Below, in pieces: positions 1-9,692 of a stretch of 12,325 nt of DNA (within the stretch, counting starts at the first letter, position 1; every line of letters begins with the position of its first letter). This DNA is from Smittium culicis (lineage: Eukaryota; Kickxellomycota; Harpellomycetes; Harpellales; Legeriomycetaceae). The notes beneath the pieces are model-generated. The model was not told the DNA's origin. It saw only the letters and a list, made by a program, of their open reading frames with translations, and did not search any database. Both the position numbers and the translations under genes were made by a program. The stretch is from NCBI GenBank assembly GCA_001970855.1, contig LSSN01003254.1:1-12325 (forward strand). Reading direction: 5' to 3'.

Positions 1-665
1 CTTGGCTTGGGAAATGCAGTTTTCTGCTTGCGAGCTAAAAAATGCAGAGAGTGCTTTTACGATATGTTTCCAAGCTTGCAAACGCATAATGATCAAATCA
101 TTATCGTTGCCAGTACCTACATTTGCTACAACCTCTATACCTTTACTGTTAAGCGTTGTAGCTGTCTTAAACTTTGTGATTCCGGTGGAGCTAGGAATTG
201 TTGAAGACCTGAATGAAGGTGCAAAGCTATTTCTGTTCGTAGAAGTGGTTGTATTTTGGCGAGATAGCAAGGATTCTGCGGGTGGGGCCTGCTTTAGTGA
301 AGAATTATTTGGAATTTGATCTTCGTGGTCATCGAAAGGATTCAAAGGCGCGCTTTTTTGAGTAGTATTGGAATCGATGTCTTGATTCTCTTGGGGCGGC
401 ACAGTGCTTATTTCCGGGGTTTGCAAAGATTGATCCTCATTTTCAACTGTAAAAAACATAGAAACGAAATTTAGCTAAGGTTGAGGGTGTTATGGGGGAA
501 AGGATATTCTGTACAAGGAAGAATCGCTTTAAAGAACTGAGATAAAAATTTTAGAAGTTATGGGAGGATATTATAAGTACCTTTTAATTCATTGAACGAA
601 TCAGCAACATCGGCAGCGGAAGGCGTATTAGATTTTTTTCGAGAAATAAGCGAGCGGAATTTCAT
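1..665 (-). CDS. Slm1/Ask10-type F-BAR and PH domain protein, N-terminal part (two exons, cut by window edge)
   Basis: Exon 1 runs 665-581 and exon 2 runs 446-1. They are joined in phase 1 and give 177 residues without a stop; the gene continues beyond the left edge. The ATG at 665 has A at -3 and is the only ATG in the exon 1 frame; upstream, that frame is closed by a stop near 790. Residues 1-12 are basic (MKFRSLISRKKS). Residues 29-120 are a low-complexity Ser/Thr/Asn/Pro-rich linker with an NPFDD motif at 64-68. From about 121 the sequence becomes ordered: TTLNSKGIEVV at 125-135, then RLQAWKHIVKALSAFF at 150-165, which looks like the first helix of an F-BAR domain. From memory, this matches the N-terminal region of filamentous-fungal relatives of yeast Slm1/Slm2. 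Those proteins bind PI(4,5)P2 at eisosomes and act downstream of TORC2. The PH domain that would confirm this would lie outside the window. The coding reality is well supported; the family assignment is moderate. Confidence 0.72.
447..580 (-). other. Spliceosomal intron of the Slm1-like gene
   Basis: This 134-base phase 1 intron has donor GTACTT at 580 and acceptor TTTTTTACAG ending at 447. A branch-like AGCTAAAT lies about 25 bases before the acceptor. Unspliced, the exon 1 frame meets TAA within ten codons of the donor; spliced, it stays open for the next 148 codons to the window edge. The intron is visibly more AT-rich than both exons. Confidence 0.8.
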
Positions 666-731
666 TTTAGATAGACGAGAGTTATTTTTAGAGTAAAAGT
701 GTTTCAGATACAAGAGTATTTTCGAAATACC

Positions 732-835
732 TTTATATAAAGACTGCCTAAATACTGACAATATTTGAATCTTTACTAAATTCTCTTTTTAACGTTTAAT
801 CTTTTATTTGCGGCGAAAGTGTACACTGAGCCAAT
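732..835 (-). promoter_or_regulatory. Probable promoter elements of the Slm1-like gene (TATA-like and CCAAT)
   Basis: The TATA-like string TTTATATAAA (732-741, reading the same on both strands) lies 67-76 bases upstream of the ATG at 665. A CCAAT box is present on the plus strand at 831-835, about 170 bases upstream of the ATG; CCAAT boxes work in either orientation. The block 811-900 has clearly higher GC than the DNA on either side, as expected for a fungal promoter. Positions are right for core elements, but short motifs in AT-rich DNA arise easily by chance. Confidence 0.35.
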
Positions 836-843
836 AGCCGCTG

Positions 844-918
844 TTATTGAATTCTGAGCGTGTAGCTATTTGGCGGCCGAACAAACCGACAAATTAGATT
901 AGAATCTTTCGGGTCCAT
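844..918 (-). CDS. Possible small upstream ORF, 24 codons
   Basis: ATG at 918 is preceded by AAAA and followed by 23 further codons and TAA at 846-844. The peptide starts MDPKDSNLICRF and matches nothing I recognise. It lies upstream of the Slm1-like start in the same orientation. It could be a 5'-leader upstream ORF if transcription starts beyond 918, but the TATA-like box at 732-741 would instead place the transcript start downstream of it. Its GC is higher than its surroundings. It could equally be chance. Confidence 0.15.
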   Translation of the reverse strand: MDPKDSNLICRFVRPPNSYTLRIQ

Positions 919-1239
919 TTTTACTAACTTCTATTCAGCCCTAATTGTGGCGATGCTGGCTTTACCTGCCAATTATATTCGTTTATTTCATTCCGCTGTA
1001 TCTATTAGCCTTAACTTATTCCACTCAATATCTCCTGATATTCCAATTAACATATATTTTACTTAACTTTGGATCCTGCCTTACATATATTTATAAATAT
1101 GCCTCTTTTTTGTTTAATCCTACAGATGCTTTTTTTAATAGCTCTGAAAATACACACATATTGGCCACTTCCGTATTATTTTTAACTTTGTAACTAATAG
1201 CCTTAACAAATCAAGAAATGAAAATACTAACTTCGCTTG

Positions 1240-1440
1240 CTACGGAGCCACCCATCTTGACTTCGTTTTTAAGCTAAAGAAACTTTCTGCAAATTTAATT
1301 TGCCATGTATTTATCGGCGTTACCTCAAGCGATTTTAAGTAATAACAACTGCTTGAATGTCTAACTGATCTAATAATACTCCTTTGATTTGTTTGTTTTT
1401 TTTTCTTGGGATCGTTAAACATTGATTTTAGGCATAACAT
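1240..1440 (-). CDS. Weak hypothetical ORF, 66 codons, behind a fungal-type splice acceptor
   Basis: ATG at 1440-1438 opens 66 codons ending in TAG at 1242-1240. The peptide has a basic stretch near residue 10 (DPKKKKQ), one Trp at about 46 and another at about 63. I recognise no family. Just upstream on the minus strand lies GCTAACC, then a T-rich tract ending CTTTTAG at about 1443, which fits a 3' splice site. A possible GTATAC donor about 43 bases before it would make an unusually short intron. The ORF has higher GC than the desert beginning just beyond it. It could be a terminal exon, a decayed gene end or chance. Confidence 0.18.
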   Translation of the reverse strand: MLCLKSMFNDPKKKKQTNQRSIIRSVRHSSSCYYLKSLEVTPINTWQIKFAESFFSLKTKSRWVAP

Positions 1441-2688
1441 CGCTAAAAGAAATAAAAATTATGGTTAGCTCCGCTTTATGTATACTTGCAATTAGTTAAT
1501 ACATTATCTAAATTTTAGTGGAAAATTCAAATTATATTTCATCTTCCAAAATTTCCTGACCTTTGATTTATTCAGCTACCTATAGCACTAAAGATGGCAT
1601 ACCAGTTATTGTATTATATCTTTTCATTTATAATAAATATATCATAATTTATAGAGATATTAAAGAATGACGGATAATCAGTTAATTTAAGAACAGACTC
1701 TGTTATGAACTAAAATTATTGTTTCGAAAGTAAATAATCGATGGTAATTGGGAATTAAAATATAAACGAATAAGCATTGGTCTTTTTTTTCTTGTAAACT
1801 TCAAATTTAGTCTCTTAAATAATTCCTAAAGAAAAAACTCATAGTCAAAAAATCATGCTGCATATTTATACATTCAAATTCTGTAGAAAATATATCAAAT
1901 GAAACTTTCCAGGCATTTTGACCCGATATTCAAATTAAACACGGGATTGCTTTTAATTATCTGAACTTCAATTATCATTCAAAAAATGATCCTATGAATC
2001 TTTATATTAAAAAATTAGATATACTGCTTATAATTTAGAAATATATAGATGATACAGCTAAAGTGTAGTTATTCTTCATATTGTGTGTCATTTATTACCC
2101 ATAGATAATTTATATTGAGATTTAAAATTAGCATAGCTGATAGTACCTGAATACAATTATCACTGAAATAATTTTTTTGGTCTAAAGTGCTAATCATGTA
2201 TAAATCCGTTAAATGTATCTCGAAATATTTCTACATTTACCAATAAAATATATCTAACCTCAAGCTAAAAAGAAAATATCATTCTTCTAGCAACATTATT
2301 ACACCTAGAATTTGGCATAATAAAATTTCATAAATAATTAAAATATATAAAATAGGTTTATAAATAATGTGTATTTTCTAAAGGTTGATAATTACTACAA
2401 TAAGCTGAAATTACATAACTTTTTAGAAAAATGTTATAACTATCTCATTTATTTCTTTAAAAAACTATCGATATATTTGTTACATTTTTTGTATTTTGAG
2501 AAAACTGTTATGATAATTAAATTCTTATTTAGATTTTATCGCATTTAAAGTGATTTTTTTGTCTTTGATATGAATATAGTAATTACTTGAATTATAATTA
2601 TTAACATTTTAAATAATAATTGAATTTCTTTGTTTGGATATTAATAATAATGTACAATAATTTATGCTTATATTTTTTATTCTTATGA

Positions 2689-2704
2689 AAATTTCCATTT
2701 GGGG
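2689..2704 (+). repeat. Dispersed inverted repeat, left copy (16 bp)
   Basis: AAATTTCCATTTGGGG here is the exact reverse complement of 10298-10313. Flanking bases on the left side (AATTTA then YG) also resemble the reverse complement of the right copy's flank, with gaps. The left copy is itself partly palindromic: AAATTTCC is followed four bases later by GGAAATTT after the GG. A 16-mer with six G or C bases recurring by chance is unlikely at this composition, so these may be remnants of one repeat family in opposite orientations. Confidence 0.4.
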
Positions 2705-4460
2705 AAATTTCAATGCTCGCTGATATATAAAATTATAGATATTATATTTTATGCGATTTTCAGTTAGATAATAATACTTTTCAATAATATAAATAAAACA
2801 GTAGATTTTAATTCTAATTTAATAATTAAAGTTATTAAATATTGACCTTTATATTAATTATTCTTTATCTCTTTTTGGAAATATATATATATTCCATAAT
2901 GTATTAAATTGTAAATTTATATATAATTTATATATATCAACTATATTAATAGCAAATATACGACATCATACCTTTGAAATTGAAAAAATTCACCTTTAAA
3001 GTTAAAAATTGCTAAAATGTACTTTAAAATCTAAAATAAAAAAAAAGCTCTTTAATCCTAAAATTTGAAAATATTTCCTATAAGCTTCCTTATTTTATAG
3101 CTTTTTTTCTTTGAACTACTCGAATTTTATTTACAAAATTAATATTTTTCATAATATACTCTAATACTATTAATAAAATTTATATACTTATTTTATAGCT
3201 ATTTTTATATAAAAAAATTTTGATATATTTTAGATTTTGTTTTAATTATTATGAGTATTATAAATTCAAATAGTTATTTAATCTATTTATTTAAGAAATA
3301 CTGGTATTTATACCGCACAAGTTAAAAAAAATTCAATAAATAAAAATACATATTTAAAAATCAGCTTTACGAGGATAAATAATATATATACAAAAAAAAG
3401 TATATATTTATTTTATTGAAAGAAATTGTAGTGGATTTATTAAAGTATTATATTTTTTTAAAAAAAATACATATTTGAGATAGCACGCACTAGACCTTTA
3501 TTTATAATTATGTTAAATATTAAACTAAAATATATTATATAATATTAAAAATATAAAGGATATAGTATACACCTCTAAAAAAAACTCATATTTTTTAACC
3601 TCTGAAATTATTTTTATATTTTTTGCGGAATATAATCAAAAATCACAATAATCAGCTTCATTTTTTTTTCGCGTAAAATCATATTATTTAGTATAAATTA
3701 ATATATAATAAATTAAGTATTATTTCAAGAGGATACTGGTTATTTTTTGAATTTATTTAAAATTTTGATATTATGTTAACAAGTTAAAAATAAGCTATTA
3801 AACATAATTTTTCATATACTTGTACTGAAGATTTTTATTGATATTTTTCTTTGAGTATAGAATATAAAAATAAAATATCGCTTAAAATATATATTAAAAA
3901 AAGTTGTATGGAACTTTATGTAATTCAGAATTAAAAAGTATAGACTTTTCGATATTAGTTGTAAAAGGTCTTTTTTTGTAATTTTAGATTTATATCGTAC
4001 ACCATTTCAATTTTTAACTTATTAAGACATTTAAACTAATATAAAGCTTTAAATGCGAATTATTGTACTATATCATTAACTGATTTAAAAATTAATGATT
4101 TTTTATAAAAAAATATTTAGTAATATTTTAAAGTAATGAAAATGAAAATTTTAATGCAGACCATACATTTTTTTGTGATATTTTATTATTATCTCAAATA
4201 ATGCATTACTTTTTATTGTAAAATAATCTTCAGTAGATAAAATAATTGAATAATTGTATAATTTTTTTTTTTTAATTTGCTATTTTAAGTTTCTCTTTTC
4301 TTAAACACTAGCTATCTAAAATACGTTTTTTGAACTTAAATTTAAGCTAATAATTTTATATGTACATTTTAAAAAAAAAATTTAATATTACTTTCAGTTG
4401 ATCGATAATGGCAAATCACTTATTTTATTTGTTTATTTACTTATTTATCAATCTCATTAT

Positions 4461-4516
4461 TTATTTTTGTGTAATAAAAATATATTATTTTTGTGTAATA
4501 AAAATATATTATTTTT
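4461..4516. repeat. 24-bp tandem repeat, 2.3 copies
   Basis: Two perfect 24-base units (4461-4484 and 4485-4508) are followed by the first 8 bases of a third. The unit begins TTATTTTTGTGTAATA and ends AAAAATATA. Perfect identity in otherwise decayed DNA suggests a recent slippage or duplication. Confidence 0.85.
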
Positions 4517-5626
4517 ATTAGTTTTATTTGTTTTGTTTTGGTTTTGAATTTATATAAATAATTTGTAGATTTTTATTGTTTTATTCAGCGTAAAATTCAC
4601 ACACTATTCATTACAATGATTTTTTATTATGCTGCCATATTTTATCTCAGATCACTTAATAAATAAGCTAATAATAATTTCAAAAGTAAAAATATGATTA
4701 CATTTATCGGTTATGTTTAAATAAAAATAATTTCATTGAAATTAAACCATTAAGAATAATAATAAAACTCGTGTATTTTTAATATATTTTTACACTACGA
4801 AAATTTATTTTTAATCGATAAATTTAGAGATAAGATTAATTAATATTATATTTCATTGATTAAAATAAAAATTTTATCCGAATTTAGCTCTTATTTTGTA
4901 ATATTAGACCATTTGCCACGATTTAATCTATAATAAGCGTAAAAAATGTCTTAAATTGACCAGTATTCATGAAAAAATGTTTTCTGTATAAATCCTGATT
5001 TATATATCAACACTTCTCTTATTAGTCACATTTTATGAATTTGGAAGTTTAGAGAACATTTAATATTTTTTGATAATAATGTAGATTATTAACAATTATA
5101 AAAAAATGTCACGTCTTTTAATGATCTTTTTTGTGTGTTTTTAGGCACATATCTTATGAAAATTTCTACTTGAATTCTTTTTAAATCGTATATTCCACAG
5201 TATTCCAATATTTTGGCTGTCTATTTATCATCAATTTTTTAACTTATTACCATTTTTAATGTCCTCTGATGCAACTAAAACAATAAAATTATTATTCCGT
5301 CCTTAAAATATTTTGTATAATTTATATTATTTCAATAATATTGCGTGTAGGAGACTGAAAAATGATAAAAAAAAAATCTTATTTTATGATTCTAAATATA
5401 CAAATCTAATTCATTCGACTTTTCTTGTTCTCTTAATTGAAACATAAGCTCGTGATAACCATTCTTTTTGTGATAATAATTTTATATTCAGCATAGCTTG
5501 TTAAGTTAAAATTTTTATTTAAAAAAGCGATGTTTTTTGGTAGTTCATGGTATTCTATCCTAAAGCTATACCAGACTTAACTGCTCTACTAGAATTCAAA
5601 CTGGTACTTGTGAATTTTTTTGTGAA

Positions 5627-5845
5627 TTATTTAAACATATAATTTTCTTGGTTTGTAGACCGATTTTTAGTACTGATTTTCCTGTCTAAAAATTTTTGCT
5701 GCGTTGAGTTTTTTTGATACCTAAGGTTTTTATTGATTGCCATTCAGATAGAATAAGCTGATTCAGCTTTCTCAATTCTTTGCGATTTAGTTATCATTAT
5801 CCGATCCTTTATATCTTTGATTATCATTATATTTTTTTTGGTATC
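5627..5845 (-). pseudogene. Broken open frame in the T-rich block (72 codons, one internal TGA)
   Basis: On the minus strand, the frame from 5845 reads 33 codons to TGA (5746-5744), then 38 more to TAA at 5629-5627. It is rich in Lys, Ile, Arg and Gln, and local GC is above the desert average. A second minus frame is open for 24 codons at 5861-5790 and reads NDNQRYKGSDNDN. That string loosely recalls the start of gag-like regions of fungal Ty1/copia elements; this is a memory-based impression, not a search. In that second frame, several of the stops between about 6104 and 5750 are TAG or TGA, as expected when Gln or Trp codons suffer C-to-T or G-to-A change. The frame is uncertain and the identity unproven. 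Confidence 0.22.
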
Positions 5846-6685
5846 TTATAGTTTTCGCTATTTAGTTCTGAGGCCGCCACTATGACTTTTTATTTCAATA
5901 GGTGCTCTAAAAATAGTTTCAATATTTGCGGATACAAGCTATCAATGTTTCAAAACTGAGCTACTAGATTTAATATGTGAGCTCATTTTTGATCTACTTT
6001 ATTTTATGAGCAATTAGATATCAGATTGGAGTCTATAGTACTTTTTCATTATATAGTGCTGCAAAATTAGAATTCTATTCAATAGATCCCGTTTCTGGAA
6101 ACGTTTTTTTTTTCTGTCTCTTATAATCTTTCGCTTGATTAGATCAAAATTGAGTAAATTTTATGTAACCGTGATAGCAGCATATTAATCATGATTATTT
6201 ATTTATTATTCCTTTTACACTTTGATACTTCTAGGAGTACCCTTCGGGCTCATATTTGGTGTTAAATAATCACCTGAGGATGTGTAATTTATCTTGAAAA
6301 GTTTTTAAATGTCTTTATGAGATCTCAAAAAGTTTCTAAGACATTTTTATCCCTTATTTTCTAATTTATTTTTTTATGAAATTTTTTCGGAGTATAATAG
6401 GTACGTTTTACCCAACACTTTATTTTTCTTTAGCGCAAATAATATAATTTCTTTCTGATTATAATTAATGCGGATTTATATTTATATGATGCTCCGTATT
6501 CTAGAATTATAATTCGAATTCATCAGTATCCGCTTAACCTTTTCTTTTTAACTTTTATTTTTTCAAGTTTCAATATCATAGTGAGAAATCAATTCCCATT
6601 CTACGAGATTATTTTGTGTTTACAGAAGAGTTAATTTTGAATTACAGTTTCTGTCAGTGACACGGTAAATATCCATAATCTAGGT

Positions 6686-6898
6686 TTATAATTGTTCCAT
6701 CTCTACTATTATCGTCATTATAAATCCTAAATAAATTAGTACTACTGATATTTCTTGCTGATTTCCCATGAACGAGACCAGTATTTTTATAGTGGTATTT
6801 ATTACAGCTAATACTTTTGAGGCTTCCTTCCGAAAGTTTTTTATTTTGGAATGATGTACAATCAATACATATCTCAGGAATCTATTAGAAACAATCAA
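6686..6898 (-). pseudogene. Open fragment of 70 codons in the T-rich block
   Basis: This minus-strand frame is open for 70 codons with no ATG at its start (the first codon is TTG); an internal ATG lies in the second half. The translation mixes basic residues (KIKNFRKEASKV) with a hydrophobic C-terminal half containing VVLIYLGFIMTIIVEM. I recognise no domain. It has the same orientation as the other open fragments of the 5.1-8.3 kb block, which is the main reason for listing it. Chance openness cannot be excluded. Confidence 0.15.
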
Positions 6899-7416
6899 AA
6901 GCTTATCTAATATATATATTTAGTTATTTGTTAAATTATTTATAATTCTTTATATTAAGTCCTAAATTCTGCAAATTTTTCTTGATCAGTTCTTTATTCT
7001 GTGTAAATTGATTTCTAGAATCCTCAAATATCATTAATTTTTATAATCGTTCCGTGATATTGATTCCTCGAGTTAATTCTCGTGATAATAAAGGTTTATT
7101 ATTTTTAATAAATATATAAATCTGGGCGTATTACCAAAATAAAGATCTCTGAATTTATATTTTAAAACTTTCCATAATAATATCTAGTATTCGTATAGTT
7201 TATGTATAAGTATATGAATACATGAATTCAATAGGTCAATGAATTAAATCTTCTTTTTTTTCATCAGGATACATATCTATGTAAAAGGTACTATTTTAAA
7301 TTTCATTCTTATAATTACAAAATTAGTTATTGTTTGTCCAAGATTGATCTGTGGCCGCAATTTTTATTTTTAGCTACGAAAAAATTTATTCAAATTCCGA
7401 ATCTCATATCTTTAAC

Positions 7417-7704
7417 TTATTTTTTGGTGTTTTTGATACAATAAACGAAAAAAATTTTGCTAACACAGAGTCTGTAACATACATATTTTTTTTTTACTTT
7501 ATTATGTATAAAGTTAAGCGCGGAAAAAAACACAATTCTTAGTAATTCAACGATATATTTTCTTTTAAACACTCCCATCAAGATTTTATGATATACAAAT
7601 GAAATCTTGTAATCATGTATAATTTTCATATTCATTTGCTGTAGTCTAAGTTTTCTAATTCTAATTTGAAAATTTATTGGATTCGCCCACCTTAAACTGG
7701 TCAA
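7417..7704 (-). pseudogene. Open fragment of 95 codons in the T-rich block
   Basis: This is the longest uninterrupted frame in the desert. It is on the minus strand, starts after a TAG, and its first codon is TTG. The first 50 residues look the most protein-like (LRWANPINFQIRIRKLRLQQ, then HDYKISFVYHKILMGVFKRK) and overlap a GC-elevated stretch at 7681-7755. The last 40 are low-complexity. No family is recognised. It may be a remnant of a degraded element read leftward, like the fragments at 5627-5845 and 6686-6898. Confidence 0.22.
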
Positions 7705-8840
7705 AATGTGTGCCTAATATAGATAAATAACCGCGACTGCGTCTTGCGGAAAATTATTAATTTTGAATCCTCAAGAAATTTTTTTTAGAGGTTGCTTTAA
7801 AATTTACAATATGAATTTTTTGAACGGTTGTATATTTCTACCTATGTAGGTTTTAGTTTTATTTTAGCGCCTTCAATTAAGTTTTATTATTTTATATTTT
7901 TTTCTTCTAGTTTACAAGCAACAATTAATTAAGCTTATCAATATCAATAAGTGTTTCAATTTCAGGATCAAATATTTGGTACAGTTTTCTTGATAGACTC
8001 ATGCATTTTTAAATGTTTTATAATCTTTATTTATATAACATTGTTATTATAAACTATATGTAACTATCATAATATTTGTGAATAGCATATTTGGTCTCTG
8101 AAAAGAGAATTCTGCAGTTACAGAATTTTTATGGTTTTTATTTTTGTCGTTATGTTTTGAGATTAAAAAGCTGAATTGTTATACTTTTAAGTATATGTTT
8201 CTTTTCATTTACCTCTGATAACGCTGAAACATTCAGGGGCGATGTAATACAATTTTATTACACTATTCTTTGGTTAAGAGTTTACGCTATATTTTTTATC
8301 CTGTTATAGTTTATAATTCCTAAAATACCTTATTATGTTAAAGGAATTTCTCATAAAAGCATCATACGGAAACTAAAATTTCAAATAGAAGTTTTTTTTT
8401 TAGAAAATGGGTTACAGTTTCTTGTTTTACTGAGTTTTTAAAAAAAAAAATTGGTAAAATTTGTCGTAAAATTACTAAATAATAATACTAGTATCTGTAT
8501 TTTTAAAATTTAAAAGAGAGATGAAATTATTCATTCCCTTATATAATATCTTTATATAATAATTTGATATAAAATAGCTGATTTTTTACTGAAAATTATT
8601 ATTTGAAGTTTATTTTATTTACTATTAAAACTTAAACTCGTAGGTTTTAAATTTTAAATATATTTATTTATTTTACTCACAGTATTGTAACCAATAAAAA
8701 CTAAATCTAGTTAATATATTAGATAATAACTATTATATCAAGAACTTATTTTTATGATTTTTTTATATCTATCGCAAATAAAAAATTTAATTATTTAAAT
8801 ACTAATTTTTTAATATTTTTTAAAAATTTATTTTTTTTAG

Positions 8841-8917
8841 CTTAGTTATGTTGCATCATATTAGGCATTCGCAATTATTTCGTGGAGTGAAATATCCTAA
8901 ACTGAAGAATGTATCAG
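8841..8917 (+). other. Orphan exon-like island
   Basis: The 77 bases hold about 34% GC, roughly double the DNA on both sides. They are bounded by an acceptor-like tract TTTTTTTTAG (ending 8840) and a consensus donor GTAAGA at 8918. ATG at 8848 opens 23 codons plus one base with no stop (MLHHIRHSQLF, then RGVKYPKLKNVS). I do not recognise the peptide. I found no convincing next exon; an acceptor at about 9460 would give a frame that closes after some 27 codons. It could be an intact small exon of an unrecognised gene, a gene relic, or a coincidence. Confidence 0.25.
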
Positions 8918-9158
8918 GTAAGACCAAAAAAAAATTTACTGTGAACTTTATATATTTTAATTTCATATAATGTTTCCATATTTTAAAAAAAATTGAAATT
9001 TAAAATAAAGCAAATCAAATTTCTAATATATTTTATGCTATTAAAATATCAATATAACGGATACTGAAAAAAGTATGAATATTTTAAGACATAATACTAT
9101 TGGTTTTTGATTAATTAAACTGTTAATTAATTGGCATGATTTAAAGAGTTCTTTAATT

Positions 9159-9194
9159 ATTCCTAAAATTTAATTCCTAAAATTTAATTCCTAA
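9159..9194. repeat. 14-bp tandem repeat, 2.6 copies
   Basis: ATTCCTAAAATTTA occurs at 9159-9172 and 9173-9186, followed by ATTCCTAA. This is a perfect short minisatellite of no evident function. Confidence 0.8.
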
Positions 9195-9347
9195 ATAACT
9201 TTTTTTTTATCTATTAGATAGTAAAGAAATATAAATTTTAAACTAAGTATTTAAAAATTCTAATAAATAAAACTTTCAGATAGAAATCCCATGTATTCAG
9301 CACTAATAATCATAGTAGAAAAATAAATTAGAAAATAAATTTAATTT

Positions 9348-9692
9348 AAGGTCAAAATATTATATATAAATTTGGCTATAAAAAAGATCAGAAAAAGGCC
9401 CAAAGATGGTTTAAACAATTTTAAACGAGTTAATAATTGATTTAACTTCTCTAAAGCTTATAAAGCCAACACAAAGAAAAATGATAATGCTCACAATAAA
9501 CTCAATGTTAAATTTTACAATTATTATAAAAAATTGTAAAATATAATTACAAATAAACTTAATAACTCAAAACTTTCATTAAATCTTCAATCATTTAAAA
9601 GAAAATTTTTACAATTTTGTAATATAATTGGATAATTAAGGAATCGAAATTTTTTTCAAATTTTTTCACTAGTAATTAATGTACCAGGATAA
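9348..9692 (+). pseudogene. Semi-open frame in the A-rich block (114 codons, three internal stops)
   Basis: One plus-strand frame from 9348 to the TAA at 9690 contains only three stops: TGA 9438, TAA 9537 and TAA 9633. At this base composition I would expect about ten. Residues are Lys/Asn-rich, including IRKRPKDGLNNFKRVNN before the first stop and FNFSKAYKANTKKNDN after it. It is oriented rightward, the opposite of the fossils in the T-rich block. No family is recognised, and A-rich DNA gives Lys/Asn-rich frames by default. Confidence 0.15.

Larger units (their letters stand above)
666..1239. other. Intergenic region upstream of the Slm1-like gene
   Basis: Composition is intermediate between the exons and the desert. 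On the plus strand, ACTAAC at 922-927 followed by TTCTATTCAG (ending 938) is a textbook fungal branch and acceptor pair. From the acceptor, the frame at 941 runs 41 codons to TAA at 1064-1066, including ATG at 953. Another frame, 945-1193, is open for 82 hydrophobic codons rich in Leu, Tyr, Phe and Ile. It has no ATG, and a TAA (942-944) separates it from the acceptor. No matching donor was found upstream, so no gene is called. Confidence 0.5.

Noticed and set aside
2..319. Plus-strand open frames at 2-319 and 7-204
   Set aside because: They lie antisense to exon 2 of the Slm1-like gene, whose codon structure, splicing and family resemblance are much stronger.
666..761. Extending the Slm1-like protein upstream to 761 (VFRQSLYKGI...)
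   Set aside because: The start there would be TTG, not used as a normal start in eukaryotes. ATG at 665 is the first ATG and has good context.
945..1193. 82-codon hydrophobic frame resembling a membrane protein
   Set aside because: It has no ATG, it is preceded by an in-frame TAA at 942-944 just after the splice acceptor, and T-rich DNA makes Phe/Leu/Ile/Tyr-rich frames by default.
6226..6262. GC-elevated stretch reading MSPKGTPRSIKV on the minus strand
   Set aside because: It is only 12 codons before a stop and the following frame is full of stops. It is kept only as part of the general picture of GC islands in the T-rich block.
7351..7542. 63-codon plus-strand frame
   Set aside because: It has low-complexity Phe/Ile/Lys content and overlaps a longer minus-strand frame that agrees with the block's skew. 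There is no family resemblance.
8108..8261. Small hairpins AATTCTG/CAGAATT (8108-8127) and TGTAATA/TATTACA (about 8240-8260)
   Set aside because: Seven-base stems are expected by chance in AT-rich DNA, and no gene is nearby for them to terminate.
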